Under the pieces are notes generated by a model. The model saw only the letters and a list, made by a program, of their open reading frames with translations. It was not told the origin of the DNA and made no database searches. From the NCBI GenBank assembly GCA_017501245.1, contig JAFVXI010000035.1, positions 62,001 to 126,000 of the forward strand: a stretch of 64,000 nt of DNA, in the 5' to 3' direction. How positions within the stretch are numbered: the first letter of the stretch is position 1; every line of letters begins with the position of its first letter. Made by a program: the position numbers and the translations under genes. This document shows, one piece after another, positions 7,375 through 16,372 of this stretch. The stretch is from Clostridia bacterium. GTDB lineage: Bacteria; Bacillota; Clostridia; Oscillospirales; CAG-272.

Positions 7375-8580
7375 ATGAAGGTTCTTGTTGTAAACGCAGG
7401 CTCGAGCTCCTTGAAGTATCAGCTCTTTGACACTGCGAGCAATACCGTTTTAGCAAAGGGAAACTGTGAGAGGATCGGCATCGACGGCTCCCGCATCGTC
7501 CACAAGACCACCGGCAAGAGCGAGTACGTAAACGAGATGGCGCTTAAGGATCACTCCGAGGCTATGAAGCTCGTTGTTAACACTCTTCTTGATAAGGAGC
7601 TTGGCTGCATCTCTACCGTTGATGAGATCGAGGCAATCGGTCACAGAGTAGTCCACGGCGGCGCATACTTCAGCGAGTCCGTTCTCGTAACCGACGAGGT
7701 TATGCAGACCCTTGGCAAGTGCGTTTCCTACGCACCTCTTCACACCCCCGCACACATTATGGGTATCAAGGGATGCCTTTCTGTTATGCCTAAGACTCCC
7801 CAGGTCCTCGTATTTGACACCGCATTCCACCAGACCATGCCCGAGTATGCATATCTCTACGGCGTTTCTTACGATATGTATGAGAAGTATCAGATCCGTC
7901 GCTACGGCGCACACGGCACCTCTCACAGATACGTAAGCGGCGAGATGATCAAGCTTATGGGCGGCAAGGCTGAGGGAACCAAGATCGTTACCTGCCATAT
8001 TGGAAACGGCTCGTCCATCAGCGCCGTTAAGGACGGTAAGTGCATTGACACCTCTATGGGCTTCACTCCCCTTGACGGTATCATGATGGGAACCCGCTGC
8101 GGTGCTATCGACCCTGCGATCGTTCCTTACATTATGGACAAGGAGAATATGACTCCCGCCGAGGCAGAGGCATATATGAATAAGAAGTGCGGTCTTCTCG
8201 GCATTAGCGGCATCAGTTCCGACTCCCGTGACATCGAGCAGGCTATGAACGAAGGAAATGAGAGAGCTAAGCTCACCTTCGATATGCTCGGCTATCAGAT
8301 CAAGAGATTTATCGGCTCTTACTCCGCTGCTATGGGCGGTCTTGACGCTATCGTCTTCACCGCAGGCATCGGCGAGCATATGCCCTACCTCAGAAAGCTC
8401 GTCCTCTCCGGACTTGAGTATCTCGGCGTAGAGCTTGACGACTCCCGCAACGACTTCGGACACTCCGGCTCTCCCGTTAAGATCTCCAGCGATAACTCCA
8501 AGGTTACCGTCTACATGATCCCCACTAACGAGGAGCTCGTTATCGCCAAGGACACCGAGGCTATCGTTTCCGCACTCTGA
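7375..8580 (+). CDS. ackA: Acetate kinase
   Basis: A 401-residue ASKHA-fold kinase interconverting acetyl phosphate + ADP and acetate + ATP, the last step of acetate fermentation. The N-terminal VLVVNAGSSSLKYQLF phosphate-binding loop, the DTAFHQTMP segment, the GAHGTSH motif and HIGNGSS are all present, and the length is typical. AAGGAG precedes the ATG. It has its own promoter and a strong terminator, and no phosphotransacetylase gene is adjacent. Codon use is strongly biased, with a long spurious antisense frame, consistent with high expression. Confidence 0.97.
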   Translation: MKVLVVNAGSSSLKYQLFDTASNTVLAKGNCERIGIDGSRIVHKTTGKSEYVNEMALKDHSEAMKLVVNTLLDKELGCISTVDEIEAIGHRVVHGGAYFSESVLVTDEVMQTLGKCVSYAPLHTPAHIMGIKGCLSVMPKTPQVLVFDTAFHQTMPEYAYLYGVSYDMYEKYQIRRYGAHGTSHRYVSGEMIKLMGGKAEGTKIVTCHIGNGSSISAVKDGKCIDTSMGFTPLDGIMMGTRCGAIDPAIVPYIMDKENMTPAEAEAYMNKKCGLLGISGISSDSRDIEQAMNEGNERAKLTFDMLGYQIKRFIGSYSAAMGGLDAIVFTAGIGEHMPYLRKLVLSGLEYLGVELDDSRNDFGHSGSPVKISSDNSKVTVYMIPTNEELVIAKDTEAIVSAL

Positions 8581-8600
8581 TAAAGCGTTTATACGTGACT

Positions 8601-8636
8601 GCGTTGCCCCTCTTGATCGAGGGGCAACGCTTTTTA
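8601..8636 (+). terminator. Terminator of ackA
   Basis: GCGTTGCCCC (8601-8610) pairs with GGGGCAACGC (8621-8630), followed by TTTTTATT. Confidence 0.9.
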
Positions 8637-8687
8637 TTATTATAATAACACAAATATATTTATATGTCAATAAAGCGAGGTAAAAAT

Positions 8688-9743
8688 CTAAGCTCCGAGA
8701 ATTGTCTTGAATTTTGCCGTGACCACGTCTCTTATGCCGTCCACGACACCAAAATCAACTGCTTTTCCATAAATAGCCTCAAGCTCTGCATGATAGCCGG
8801 AAGCCTTTGTGAGATAGCTAGCCGCAATGGATAAGAGCGACTGATGCTCGGCGACGAGAGGAGCGAGAGGTAGATTTGAAGGTAGAGGGCGTAGGCACAG
8901 GTCTGCCTTGGATGAGGGCGCCGCAGCTATACGGATGTTAGCAGTCTCAAGCTCTATGGCGGAGCCGGCGTCAAGCGGAGACGTGTGTGCGATTAGCTTG
9001 ATATTCCGGCATTCAGCTTCCCGATAAACGAGGCTAATAAAGAGTATTTCGCCGAGCCCATCCATAGAGATCCTATACACCCTCTTATCATCATCGTCAT
9101 ATGGTAGACGCACCCATCCGTCCTTACAAAAGCAGGTTGTTTGTTTTAACTCGGATACATCTTTAACGTCCTTCGAGTCATCAAGCAAAGTGATTATTTC
9201 ATCAAGCTCTGCCTCGTAATAATCCTTATAATCTGAGAATAATGCAGAATATAAAGCGTAGATCTTTCCCGCCGCACCGAGGCAACAATATGCCGCACGA
9301 TAGGCGTCAGCCTTAAGTCTCGATAGCTTTACGATCTCTTCCTTTTGCGCCTTTAGCATCCCGAGATCAAAAGCCTCCTCAAGAGAAACGATCTCCTCTA
9401 TGGCGCCGGGATAACGAGGATCAGTCGTATGAGGGGCGGTTCCGTCTATGAGCCCTACACGACCCTGCTCGGTGGTTATTATCACTCCGTCGAGAGAGGC
9501 GGGGTCCGAGGAGCAGTGTATAGCGTCCGCTCTTGTCCCACTGCATAAAAAATCCTGCATCACCGCCTTCATCAGGCTGCTTTTGCCCGTCCCGGGACCG
9601 CCCTTGAGGATCAGGAGCTTGTCGAAAAGCTCGGGGGCAAATACCTTCTCGAAGCTGTGGCTGAAGCCAAAGTAACCGTTTCGGGCGGCAAAATATCTCC
9701 TTGGCTTTATCGCTTGGTTTTTGGCAGAGCTTTCGCTGTTCAT
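8688..9743 (-). CDS. P-loop ATPase of the PRK06851-like family
   Basis: A 351-residue protein with a classic Walker A LILKGGPGTGKSSLM near residue 45 and a following DGVIITTEQGRVGLIDGTAPH segment that includes a likely Walker B region. The overall pattern (RRYFAARNGYFGF at the N terminus, then the P-loop) is one I associate with a Firmicutes family of predicted ATPases without a known role. The upstream ribosome binding site (AAAGG about 14 bases from the ATG) is poor, so the exact start is uncertain. It stands alone between ackA and the divergent coaE. Confidence 0.6.
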   Translation of the reverse strand: MNSESSAKNQAIKPRRYFAARNGYFGFSHSFEKVFAPELFDKLLILKGGPGTGKSSLMKAVMQDFLCSGTRADAIHCSSDPASLDGVIITTEQGRVGLIDGTAPHTTDPRYPGAIEEIVSLEEAFDLGMLKAQKEEIVKLSRLKADAYRAAYCCLGAAGKIYALYSALFSDYKDYYEAELDEIITLLDDSKDVKDVSELKQTTCFCKDGWVRLPYDDDDKRVYRISMDGLGEILFISLVYREAECRNIKLIAHTSPLDAGSAIELETANIRIAAAPSSKADLCLRPLPSNLPLAPLVAEHQSLLSIAASYLTKASGYHAELEAIYGKAVDFGVVDGIRDVVTAKFKTILGA

Positions 9744-9808
9744 ATCTGTTTTTCTACCTTTCTTTCTGTAGCTTGCATAAATTATGTGCGCACGAGTGCA
9801 AAATAAAC

Positions 9809-9838
9809 TTGACTTTTTGTAATTATGTATTGTATAAT
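9809..9838 (+). promoter_or_regulatory. SigA promoter of the coaE operon
   Basis: TTGACT (9809-9814), an 18-base spacer and TATAAT (9833-9838), 34 bases before the GTG start of coaE. Confidence 0.75.
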
Positions 9839-9872
9839 TTAATAAGATGCGAAAGACGAAGGGGGGATTAGC

Positions 9873-10466
9873 GTGCTGATCGGATTATGCGGAGGCTCGG
9901 GAAGCGGCAAGGGCGCCGTAAGCAAGATCCTTTGCGAAATTGGCATCCCGACTATTGACACAGACGCCGTTTATCACGATCTGACATCACGTCCCACAGA
10001 GTGTCTTGATGAGCTTGTTGGTGAGTTCGGGGAGGGAATAATAAAGGATTCCGCTCTCGACCGTGCCGCCCTCCGAGATATCGTTTTTAAAGAGGGGCAG
10101 GATCCCCTCCTTCATAAGCGCCTTGGCGAGATTACGTATAAGCATATCATTAAGGAGGCGCTCGGGATCGCTGAGAGCTATTTTGACTCGGGAGCCAAGG
10201 ACGTCGTGATTGACGCACCGATGCTCTTTGAGGCCGGGCTTGATTCGCTTTGCGATAAGCTTATCTGCGTGGTTGCAGACAAGGACGTTAGAGTTGAGCG
10301 TATTATAGCCCGTGATGGTATCTCAAGGGAGAAGGCTCTCTCCCGCATCGCTCATCAGCTTGACGATAAGTGTCTTATCGCAAGGTGCGACGCCGTTATC
10401 TATAACAACGGTGACCTTAAGCAGCTGAAGGACGGCGTGCTTAGGGCTTTAAAAAGTATTTATTAA
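9873..10466 (+). CDS. coaE: Dephospho-CoA kinase
   Basis: A 197-residue P-loop kinase catalysing the last step of coenzyme A synthesis. The P-loop GGSGSGKG lies at residues 6-13, followed by the IDTDAVYHDL motif that binds dephospho-CoA; VIDAPMLFEAGLDSLCDK is the family's DxPLLFE region with Ala and Met replacing Val/Ile and Leu. The start is GTG with GGGGGG upstream. It is the first gene of a co-directional run with the M18 peptidase (17-base gap), prfA, tsaC and the topoisomerase gene. Confidence 0.93.
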   Translation: MLIGLCGGSGSGKGAVSKILCEIGIPTIDTDAVYHDLTSRPTECLDELVGEFGEGIIKDSALDRAALRDIVFKEGQDPLLHKRLGEITYKHIIKEALGIAESYFDSGAKDVVIDAPMLFEAGLDSLCDKLICVVADKDVRVERIIARDGISREKALSRIAHQLDDKCLIARCDAVIYNNGDLKQLKDGVLRALKSIY

Positions 10467-10483
10467 TTTGGAGGTATATACAC

Positions 10484-11884
10484 ATGTCTGAAAGCTTAAA
10501 GGGAACAGAGATCCTCGAGAGGCTCTCCTATTCCAAGAAAAACGTATTTGAAGAGGCTGATGCAAACGAGATCAAGGCGATCTACGACTATTGCAAGGGC
10601 TATATGCACTATCTCGACGTTGCAAAGACCGAGAGAGAGGCGACCGCAGAGGCTATCGCTATGGCTGAGGCTAAGGGCTACACCGAGTATAAGTTCGGCG
10701 ATAAGCTCGTCGCAGGCGACAAGCGCTATTTCAACAACAAGAACAAGAGCGTCGTATTCTTCAATGTAGGAACAGACGATATCAGCGAGGAGGGCATGAG
10801 GATCCTTGCATCTCACATCGATTCTCCCAGGATCGACCTCAAGCAGGTTCCTCTCTACGAGGACTCCGGTATGGCATTCCTCAAGACTCATTACTACGGC
10901 GGCGTTAAGAAGTATCAGTGGACGGCAACTCCTCTTGCTCTGCACGGCGTTATGGTAAAGGCTGACGGCGAGATCGTTAAGGTCTGTATCGGCGAGGACG
11001 ACGAGGATCCCGTATTCTACATCAACGATCTTCTTCCTCACCTTGGCAGAAAGCAGGCTCAGGAGCCCCTTGGCACTGCTATCCCCGGTGAGTCGCTCAA
11101 CATCCTCGTTGGCGGTCTGCCCTACAACGACCCCGACGTAAGCGACAAGATCAAGCTCAGCGTGCTTTCGCTCCTCAACGATAAGTACGGCGTGACAGAG
11201 GAGGACTTCCTCTCCGCAGAGCTTTCTCTCGTTCCTTCCTTCAAGGCTAAGGACATCGGCTTTGACAGAGCGCTCATCGGCGCTTACGGCCACGACGACA
11301 GAGTTTGCTCCTATCCCGCACTCACCGCACTCCTTGATAATATGGACACCAAGCGCACCGTTATGGTAGTGCTTGCAGATAAGGAGGAGATCGGCTCGGT
11401 AGGCATCACGGGTATGCAGTCCGACGTTCTTACCGATATCATCGCTATGATCTCCAAGTCGCTTGGCGTTGATCCTATCATCGTCAGAAGCAAGTCCAAG
11501 TGCCTCAGCGCCGACGTTACCGCTTGCTACGATCCTAACTATGCAGACGTATACGAGAAGCGTAACAGCGCTATGATCTCCTGCGGAACCTGCATGAGCA
11601 AGTTCACCGGTGCCGCCGGAAAGTCCAACACCAACGACGCATCCGCCGAGTACGTTGCTTTCGTAAGAAAGCTCTTTGCCGATAACGGCGTTATCTGGCA
11701 GACCGCCGAGCTTGGAAAGGTTGATTGCGGCGGCGGCGGAACCGTTGCTATGTATATAGCAAATCACAATATCGAGACGGTGGATCTCGGTGTTCCCGTC
11801 ATCTCCATGCACGCACCCTACGAGGTCGTTTCCAAGGCTGACGTTTATTCCACCTATAAGGCATTCTGCGCATTCGTTAAATAG
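10484..11884 (+). CDS. M18-family aminopeptidase (aspartyl/leucyl aminopeptidase)
   Basis: A 466-residue metallopeptidase of family M18. Diagnostic segments are ASHIDSPRIDLK with the first zinc-binding His, GAYGHDDRVCSYPAL with the bridging Asp, DKEEIGSVG with the catalytic Glu pair, and the C-terminal SMHAPYEVVSKADVY with the last His. M18 enzymes are cytoplasmic, binuclear-zinc peptidases trimming N-terminal residues. GGAGG lies 9 bases before the ATG. Strong codon bias suggests high expression. Gene-order context with coaE and prfA gives no specific functional link. Confidence 0.93.
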   Translation: MSESLKGTEILERLSYSKKNVFEEADANEIKAIYDYCKGYMHYLDVAKTEREATAEAIAMAEAKGYTEYKFGDKLVAGDKRYFNNKNKSVVFFNVGTDDISEEGMRILASHIDSPRIDLKQVPLYEDSGMAFLKTHYYGGVKKYQWTATPLALHGVMVKADGEIVKVCIGEDDEDPVFYINDLLPHLGRKQAQEPLGTAIPGESLNILVGGLPYNDPDVSDKIKLSVLSLLNDKYGVTEEDFLSAELSLVPSFKAKDIGFDRALIGAYGHDDRVCSYPALTALLDNMDTKRTVMVVLADKEEIGSVGITGMQSDVLTDIIAMISKSLGVDPIIVRSKSKCLSADVTACYDPNYADVYEKRNSAMISCGTCMSKFTGAAGKSNTNDASAEYVAFVRKLFADNGVIWQTAELGKVDCGGGGTVAMYIANHNIETVDLGVPVISMHAPYEVVSKADVYSTYKAFCAFVK

Positions 11885-11888
11885 TCCT

Positions 11889-11917
11889 CCTCATAAGCTT
11901 AATTAAGTTTTATGAGG
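11889..11917 (+). promoter_or_regulatory. Hairpin enclosing the prfA ribosome binding site
   Basis: CCTCATAA (11889-11896) pairs with TTATGAGG (11910-11917); the inner CTTAATTAAG can add four more pairs. The 3' arm contains the GAGG of the prfA Shine-Dalgarno (ATG at 11924), so the structure would hide it. No T-run follows, so it is not a terminator. Confidence 0.5.
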
Positions 11918-11923
11918 TGAAAG

Positions 11924-12997
11924 ATGTTTTTAAAGAAGCTTAAAGCGGCAGAGGATAGATACAGGGAGATTGAGCAGATGCTCACTCTCCCCAGTGTCAT
12001 TTCCAACAATAAAGAATATCAGAAGCTCATCAAGGAGTATAACGGCCTGTCGACCGTCGTAGAGAAGTTCCGTGAGTATTCTGCCTGTGAGGCGGCGATG
12101 AACGACGCTGATCTTATGATGCGCGATGCATCGCTTGAGCCCGAATTCAGGGAGCTTGCAGAGGCGGAATTCCACGAAACGAGGGATAAGCTCGCCCTGC
12201 TTCTTGATGAATTAAAGCTGCTTCTCGTCCCCCGTGACCCTAACGACTCAAAGAACGTAGTCGTCGAGATAAGACAGGGTGCAGGCGGTGAGGAGGCGGC
12301 TCTTTTCGCACAGGATCTATACAGGATGTATTCGATGTATTCGACCTCCCTCGGCTATAAGATCGACGTTATGTCGCTTAACGAAACCGAGCTTGGCGGC
12401 ATCAAGTTCATCTCCTTTACCGTAATGGGCGACGGCGCTTACTCGAGGTTAAAGTTTGAGAGCGGCGTTCACCGTGTTCAGAGGATCCCCGTGACCGAGT
12501 CTAACGGCAGGATCCAGACCTCGACGGTTACAGTTGCGGTTCTTCCCGAGGCTGACGAGGTTGAGGTTGAGATAAACCCCTCGGAGATAAAGATAGAATC
12601 CTGCAAGTCGAGCGGTGCGGGCGGTCAGCATATCAATAAGACCGAGTCCGCCGTCAGGCTCACTCATATCCCCTCGGGTCTAGTCATCGAATGCGACCAG
12701 GAGAGAAGCCAGCTCCAGAATAAGGAAAAGGCTATGAGGATCCTTTACGCAAAGCTCTACGATATGAAGCAAAGGGAACAGACCGATGCTATTGCATCGC
12801 AAAGGAAGAGCCAGGTCGGCTCGGGCGACAGAAGCGAGAAGATAAGGACTTATAACTTCCCTCAGTCGAGAGTTACCGACCATAGAATAAACAAAACTAT
12901 TTTTTCGCTCGCCGCATTCCTTAACGGAAATATGGATGAGATCATAGGCGATCTCTCGGCGCAAGAGGCGGCGGAGCGCTTGAAGGGGGAGGAGTAA
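11924..12997 (+). CDS. prfA: Peptide chain release factor 1
   Basis: A 357-residue class I release factor that recognises UAA and UAG and triggers hydrolysis of peptidyl-tRNA. The GAGGQHINKT segment holds the universal GGQ (near residue 231), and the HRVQRIPVTESNGRIQTSTVTV stretch (shortened here to HRVQRIPVTE) lies upstream as in all RF1 proteins. It uses GAGGTG before the ATG at 11924, which is part of a hairpin. It overlaps tsaC by one base (TAATG). The prmC methyltransferase gene often found between prfA and tsaC in Firmicutes is missing here. Confidence 0.97.
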   Translation: MFLKKLKAAEDRYREIEQMLTLPSVISNNKEYQKLIKEYNGLSTVVEKFREYSACEAAMNDADLMMRDASLEPEFRELAEAEFHETRDKLALLLDELKLLLVPRDPNDSKNVVVEIRQGAGGEEAALFAQDLYRMYSMYSTSLGYKIDVMSLNETELGGIKFISFTVMGDGAYSRLKFESGVHRVQRIPVTESNGRIQTSTVTVAVLPEADEVEVEINPSEIKIESCKSSGAGGQHINKTESAVRLTHIPSGLVIECDQERSQLQNKEKAMRILYAKLYDMKQREQTDAIASQRKSQVGSGDRSEKIRTYNFPQSRVTDHRINKTIFSLAAFLNGNMDEIIGDLSAQEAAERLKGEE

Positions 12998-14043
12998 TGC
13001 AGACTAAGCAGCTTAAGCTCGACCCCGAAAGGATAGACGGTGAGCTGATCGCCGAGGCTGCCGAGGTTATAAGGCGTGGCTGTCTTGTCGTTTTCCCCAC
13101 CGAAACGGTCTACGGCCTCGGAGCTGACGCCACGAACGAGGATGCCGTAAAGGATATTTTCAGGGCTAAGGGCCGCCCGGGCGACAATCCTCTGATAATC
13201 CACGTCGCCAGCCCCGATGAGGCGGCAAAATATACCGAGACCTGCGAGCTTTATTACAGGATAGCAGAGGCTTTTATGCCCGGCCCGATAACAGTCATCC
13301 TGCCTTCGCGTGATAACATCCCGCTTGCCACGAGAGCAGGGCTTCCGACGGTTGCCGTCAGATGCCCGGAGAATAAGATAGCAAGAGCGCTTATCAGTGC
13401 TGCGGGCGTTCCGATAGCTGCTCCGAGCGCAAATCTTTCGGGCTCGCCATCGCCGACCTCATTCAAGCACGTTGTCGACGATATGAACGGCAGATGTGAT
13501 GTAATTATCGACGGTGGCGACTGCGATTTCGGTCTTGAATCGACCATCGTTAAGATAGACGGCGACGGAGCGGTTACGCTTTTGCGCCCCGGTAGGATCA
13601 CGGTCGGTGACCTTGAGTCGATCGGCATTACCGTCAGGGTGGCAGACGCCGTCGTCGATAAGCTCGGTGAGGGCGAGGTCGCCCTATCCCCTGGAATGAA
13701 ATACAGACATTATGCTCCCGGAGCTGAGCTGATCCTGCTCGAGGGCTCGAGGGAAGCGTGCGCCCGTTACATAAAGGGCGTCGGCAAGGAGAGGGTCGCT
13801 CTCATTTCTCACACAGATGACGTTGAATACTATAAGGGTGAGCTGCCGACTGTTATAATATATGATTTTGGTCTGCGAGGTGACATGGCTGCGCAGGCCC
13901 ACAGGCTTTTTTCCATCCTCAGGAGCGCAGACAAGGAGGATTTTGATCTCATTCTTGCCCCTCTTCCGGAAAAGGACGGTATAGGTCTCGCACTTTACAA
14001 TAGAATGATCCGAGCGGCTGCTCATAAGATAATAAGATTGTGA
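12997..14043 (+). CDS. tsaC: L-threonylcarbamoyladenylate synthase, Sua5 type
   Basis: A 348-residue two-domain protein. The N-terminal TsaC domain has FPTETVYGLGA, KGRPGDNPL and SANLSG, residues that bind threonine, bicarbonate and ATP. The shorter C-terminal Sua5 domain follows the linker SPGMKYRHYAPGA. The product, threonylcarbamoyl-AMP, feeds t6A37 modification of ANN-decoding tRNAs. Translation probably couples to prfA through the TAATG junction. The long Sua5 form is typical of Firmicutes (YwlC). Confidence 0.95.
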   Translation: MQTKQLKLDPERIDGELIAEAAEVIRRGCLVVFPTETVYGLGADATNEDAVKDIFRAKGRPGDNPLIIHVASPDEAAKYTETCELYYRIAEAFMPGPITVILPSRDNIPLATRAGLPTVAVRCPENKIARALISAAGVPIAAPSANLSGSPSPTSFKHVVDDMNGRCDVIIDGGDCDFGLESTIVKIDGDGAVTLLRPGRITVGDLESIGITVRVADAVVDKLGEGEVALSPGMKYRHYAPGAELILLEGSREACARYIKGVGKERVALISHTDDVEYYKGELPTVIIYDFGLRGDMAAQAHRLFSILRSADKEDFDLILAPLPEKDGIGLALYNRMIRAAAHKIIRL

Positions 14044-14054
14044 CGGTGAAATAA

Positions 14055-16277
14055 ATGGCTAGAAAAAAGAAGTCCGAGGTCGTTGACCTTAAGGCCAACG
14101 AGGCTCCCGCCTCGCCTCAGCTTATAACGGACACTTTAGTTAAAAATTATATGCCCTATGCGATGAGCGTTATCGTGTCCAGAGCCATCCCAGAGATAGA
14201 CGGCTTCAAGCCCTCGCACAGGAAGCTCCTCTATACGATGTATACGATGGGGCTTATGAACAAGCAGAGGACGAAGAGCGCAAATATCGTAGGTCAGACC
14301 ATGAGGCTCAACCCCCACGGCGACGCATCTATATACGAAACGATGGTGCGTCTTACGAGAGATCACGAGGCGCTGCTTCATCCCTTCATAGATTCCAAGG
14401 GCTCGTTTGGTAAGCAGTATTCGAGAGATATGGCGTACGCCGCATCAAGGTATACCGAGGCTAAGCTCGACCCCTTCTGCGAGGAGCTTTTCAGCGGTAT
14501 TGATAAGGATGCCGTTGATTTCGTTCCCAACTACGATAACACGATGGAGGAGCCGACGCTCCTTCCGACCACCTTCCCGAATATACTCGTTTCCTCAAAC
14601 CTGGGTATCGCCGTCGGTATGGCTTGCTCGATAGCGTCCTTTAATCTCGCCGAGATATGCGACGGAACTATTGCGCTTTTAAGAAATCCCAAGACGACGA
14701 CGGAGAAGCTCCTTGATATCATCAAGGCTCCCGACTTCCCGGGCGGAGCGTCTATCATCTACGACAGAGATCAGATGCTGAAGATCTATGAAACGGGCAC
14801 CGGAAGCTTCAAGATGCGTGCCACCTATAACTACGTCAAGGCGGAGAACAGAATTGAGATCCTCTCCATTCCTTATTCCTCCTCGGCGGAGGCGATCTTG
14901 AAAAAGACCGTCGATATGATCAGACTCGGCAAGCTCAAGGAGGCGACCGACGCAAGAGATGCCATCGACCTTAACGGCTTTAAGCTTATCATAGACCTGA
15001 GAAAGGATGCCGATCCCGAGGTTGTGATGCAGAAGCTCTTTGCCGTCACCGAGCTTGAAAACAACTTTGACTGTAACTTCAATATCCTCGTTGAGGGAAC
15101 GCCGATGCAGCTCGGAGTCAAGGATATTCTGCTTGAGTGGATTAAGTTCCGCTCGAAGTGCCTCACACGTGAGTTGACCTTCGACCTTGGCAAAAAGGAG
15201 GACAAGCTCGAGCTCCTCAGAGGTCTTGCCGCTATCCTCTTCAATATCGACAAGGCGATAAGCATTATTCGCCACACTGAAAAGGAGGAGGACGTAGTTC
15301 CAAACCTTATGGCGGGCTTCGATCTGACGAAGAAGCAGGGTGAGTATATCGCCGACATCAAGCTGAGAAACCTTAACCGAGAGTATATCGTCAACCGAGT
15401 CAAGGAGATAGACACGCTCTGCGAGGAGATTGAGAAGCTTCGGGATATTCTCCGTGACGAGCTTAAGCTTAAGCAGCTCATCATCTCGCAGCTCCAGGGA
15501 ATCAAGAAGAAGTACGGTCAGCCGAGAAAAACAATCCTCGTCGATAAGGAGGAGGTCGTCAAGCCTGATAAGGATATCTTCTTCGAGAACTATAATTGTA
15601 GACTTATATTTACAAAGGGCGGCTATTTCAAGAAGCTTTCGGTGCAGGGAAGCAGATCCGCCGATGATCAGAAGCTCAAGGAGGGCGACTTCGTCATCTA
15701 CTCCGAGGACACCGACAACCGCGGAGAATTGCTCTTCTTCACCGACAAGGGGCAGATATACAGAGCAAAGGTTGCCGACTTTGACATCACAAAGCCGAGC
15801 CAGATGGGCGACTACGTCCCCGCTAAGCTTGGAATGGATGCTGATGAAAAGGCTGTCGGCTGTAAGATGATCTACGAATTAAATCCCGATCATCATATGG
15901 TCTATATCTTTGAAAACGGAAAGGGACTTCGTGTCAGCCTCGGCGCTTACGACACCAAGTCGAAGAGGAAAAAGCTCACGGGTGCTTATTCGAGCGAGTC
16001 TGCGCTTGTAGGAGCTATTTACGAGGGCAAGAACCCCGTCAATATCTTCATCCATTCGGATGCGGGCAGAGGAATGCTCATCAAATCCTCGGTCATTCCG
16101 ATAAAGTCGACGAGAAAGTCCTCGGGCGTGCAGATAATGAAGCTGCCTAAGAAGGGCGTCGTTGTCGATCTCGCAACCGACAGGCTCGACGATCTTGGCC
16201 AGGATGCGCTCAACTGCAAGAAGAACGTTATCCCATCGATCGGCGTCCTGCTCGATCAGCTTGCATTTAATATTTAA
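14055..16277 (+). CDS. parC: Type IIA topoisomerase subunit A, ParC/GyrA-like
   Basis: A 740-residue breakage-reunion subunit. The catalytic Tyr133 lies in AASRYTEAKL and the helix-turn-helix region NPHGDASIYETMVRL precedes it. The C-terminal third includes beta-pinwheel-like repeats (LIFTKGGYFKKL, LLFFTDKGQIYRAKV) and is shorter than in typical GyrA. That suits the topoisomerase IV-like form of Clostridia. Position 91, equivalent to the quinolone-sensing Ser83 of E. coli GyrA, is Ala, and position 95 is Glu. No parE/gyrB-type partner is adjacent. It starts at ATG 14055 behind a modest GGTGA, 11 bases after tsaC. Confidence 0.85.
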   Translation: MARKKKSEVVDLKANEAPASPQLITDTLVKNYMPYAMSVIVSRAIPEIDGFKPSHRKLLYTMYTMGLMNKQRTKSANIVGQTMRLNPHGDASIYETMVRLTRDHEALLHPFIDSKGSFGKQYSRDMAYAASRYTEAKLDPFCEELFSGIDKDAVDFVPNYDNTMEEPTLLPTTFPNILVSSNLGIAVGMACSIASFNLAEICDGTIALLRNPKTTTEKLLDIIKAPDFPGGASIIYDRDQMLKIYETGTGSFKMRATYNYVKAENRIEILSIPYSSSAEAILKKTVDMIRLGKLKEATDARDAIDLNGFKLIIDLRKDADPEVVMQKLFAVTELENNFDCNFNILVEGTPMQLGVKDILLEWIKFRSKCLTRELTFDLGKKEDKLELLRGLAAILFNIDKAISIIRHTEKEEDVVPNLMAGFDLTKKQGEYIADIKLRNLNREYIVNRVKEIDTLCEEIEKLRDILRDELKLKQLIISQLQGIKKKYGQPRKTILVDKEEVVKPDKDIFFENYNCRLIFTKGGYFKKLSVQGSRSADDQKLKEGDFVIYSEDTDNRGELLFFTDKGQIYRAKVADFDITKPSQMGDYVPAKLGMDADEKAVGCKMIYELNPDHHMVYIFENGKGLRVSLGAYDTKSKRKKLTGAYSSESALVGAIYEGKNPVNIFIHSDAGRGMLIKSSVIPIKSTRKSSGVQIMKLPKKGVVVDLATDRLDDLGQDALNCKKNVIPSIGVLLDQLAFNI

Positions 16278-16282
16278 TAGGA

Positions 16283-16317
16283 AAAGGGCGAAGGATCCTT
16301 GCGATCCATCGCCCTTT
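16283..16317. terminator. Terminator between parC and the response regulator gene
   Basis: The 15-base arms AAAGGGCGAAGGATC (16283-16297) and GATCCATCGCCCTTT (16303-16317) pair with one mismatch; T-runs follow on both strands, so it may serve both convergent genes. Confidence 0.8.
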
Positions 16318-16372
16318 GATTTATCTTTGGTATTTCTGTGTTTTAAAAATAATATGAAAGCCTTTTATGCGA

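Noticed and set aside
10496-11812. 438-codon open frame antisense to the M18 peptidase
   Set aside because: The sense protein has all M18 motifs; the antisense frame has none.
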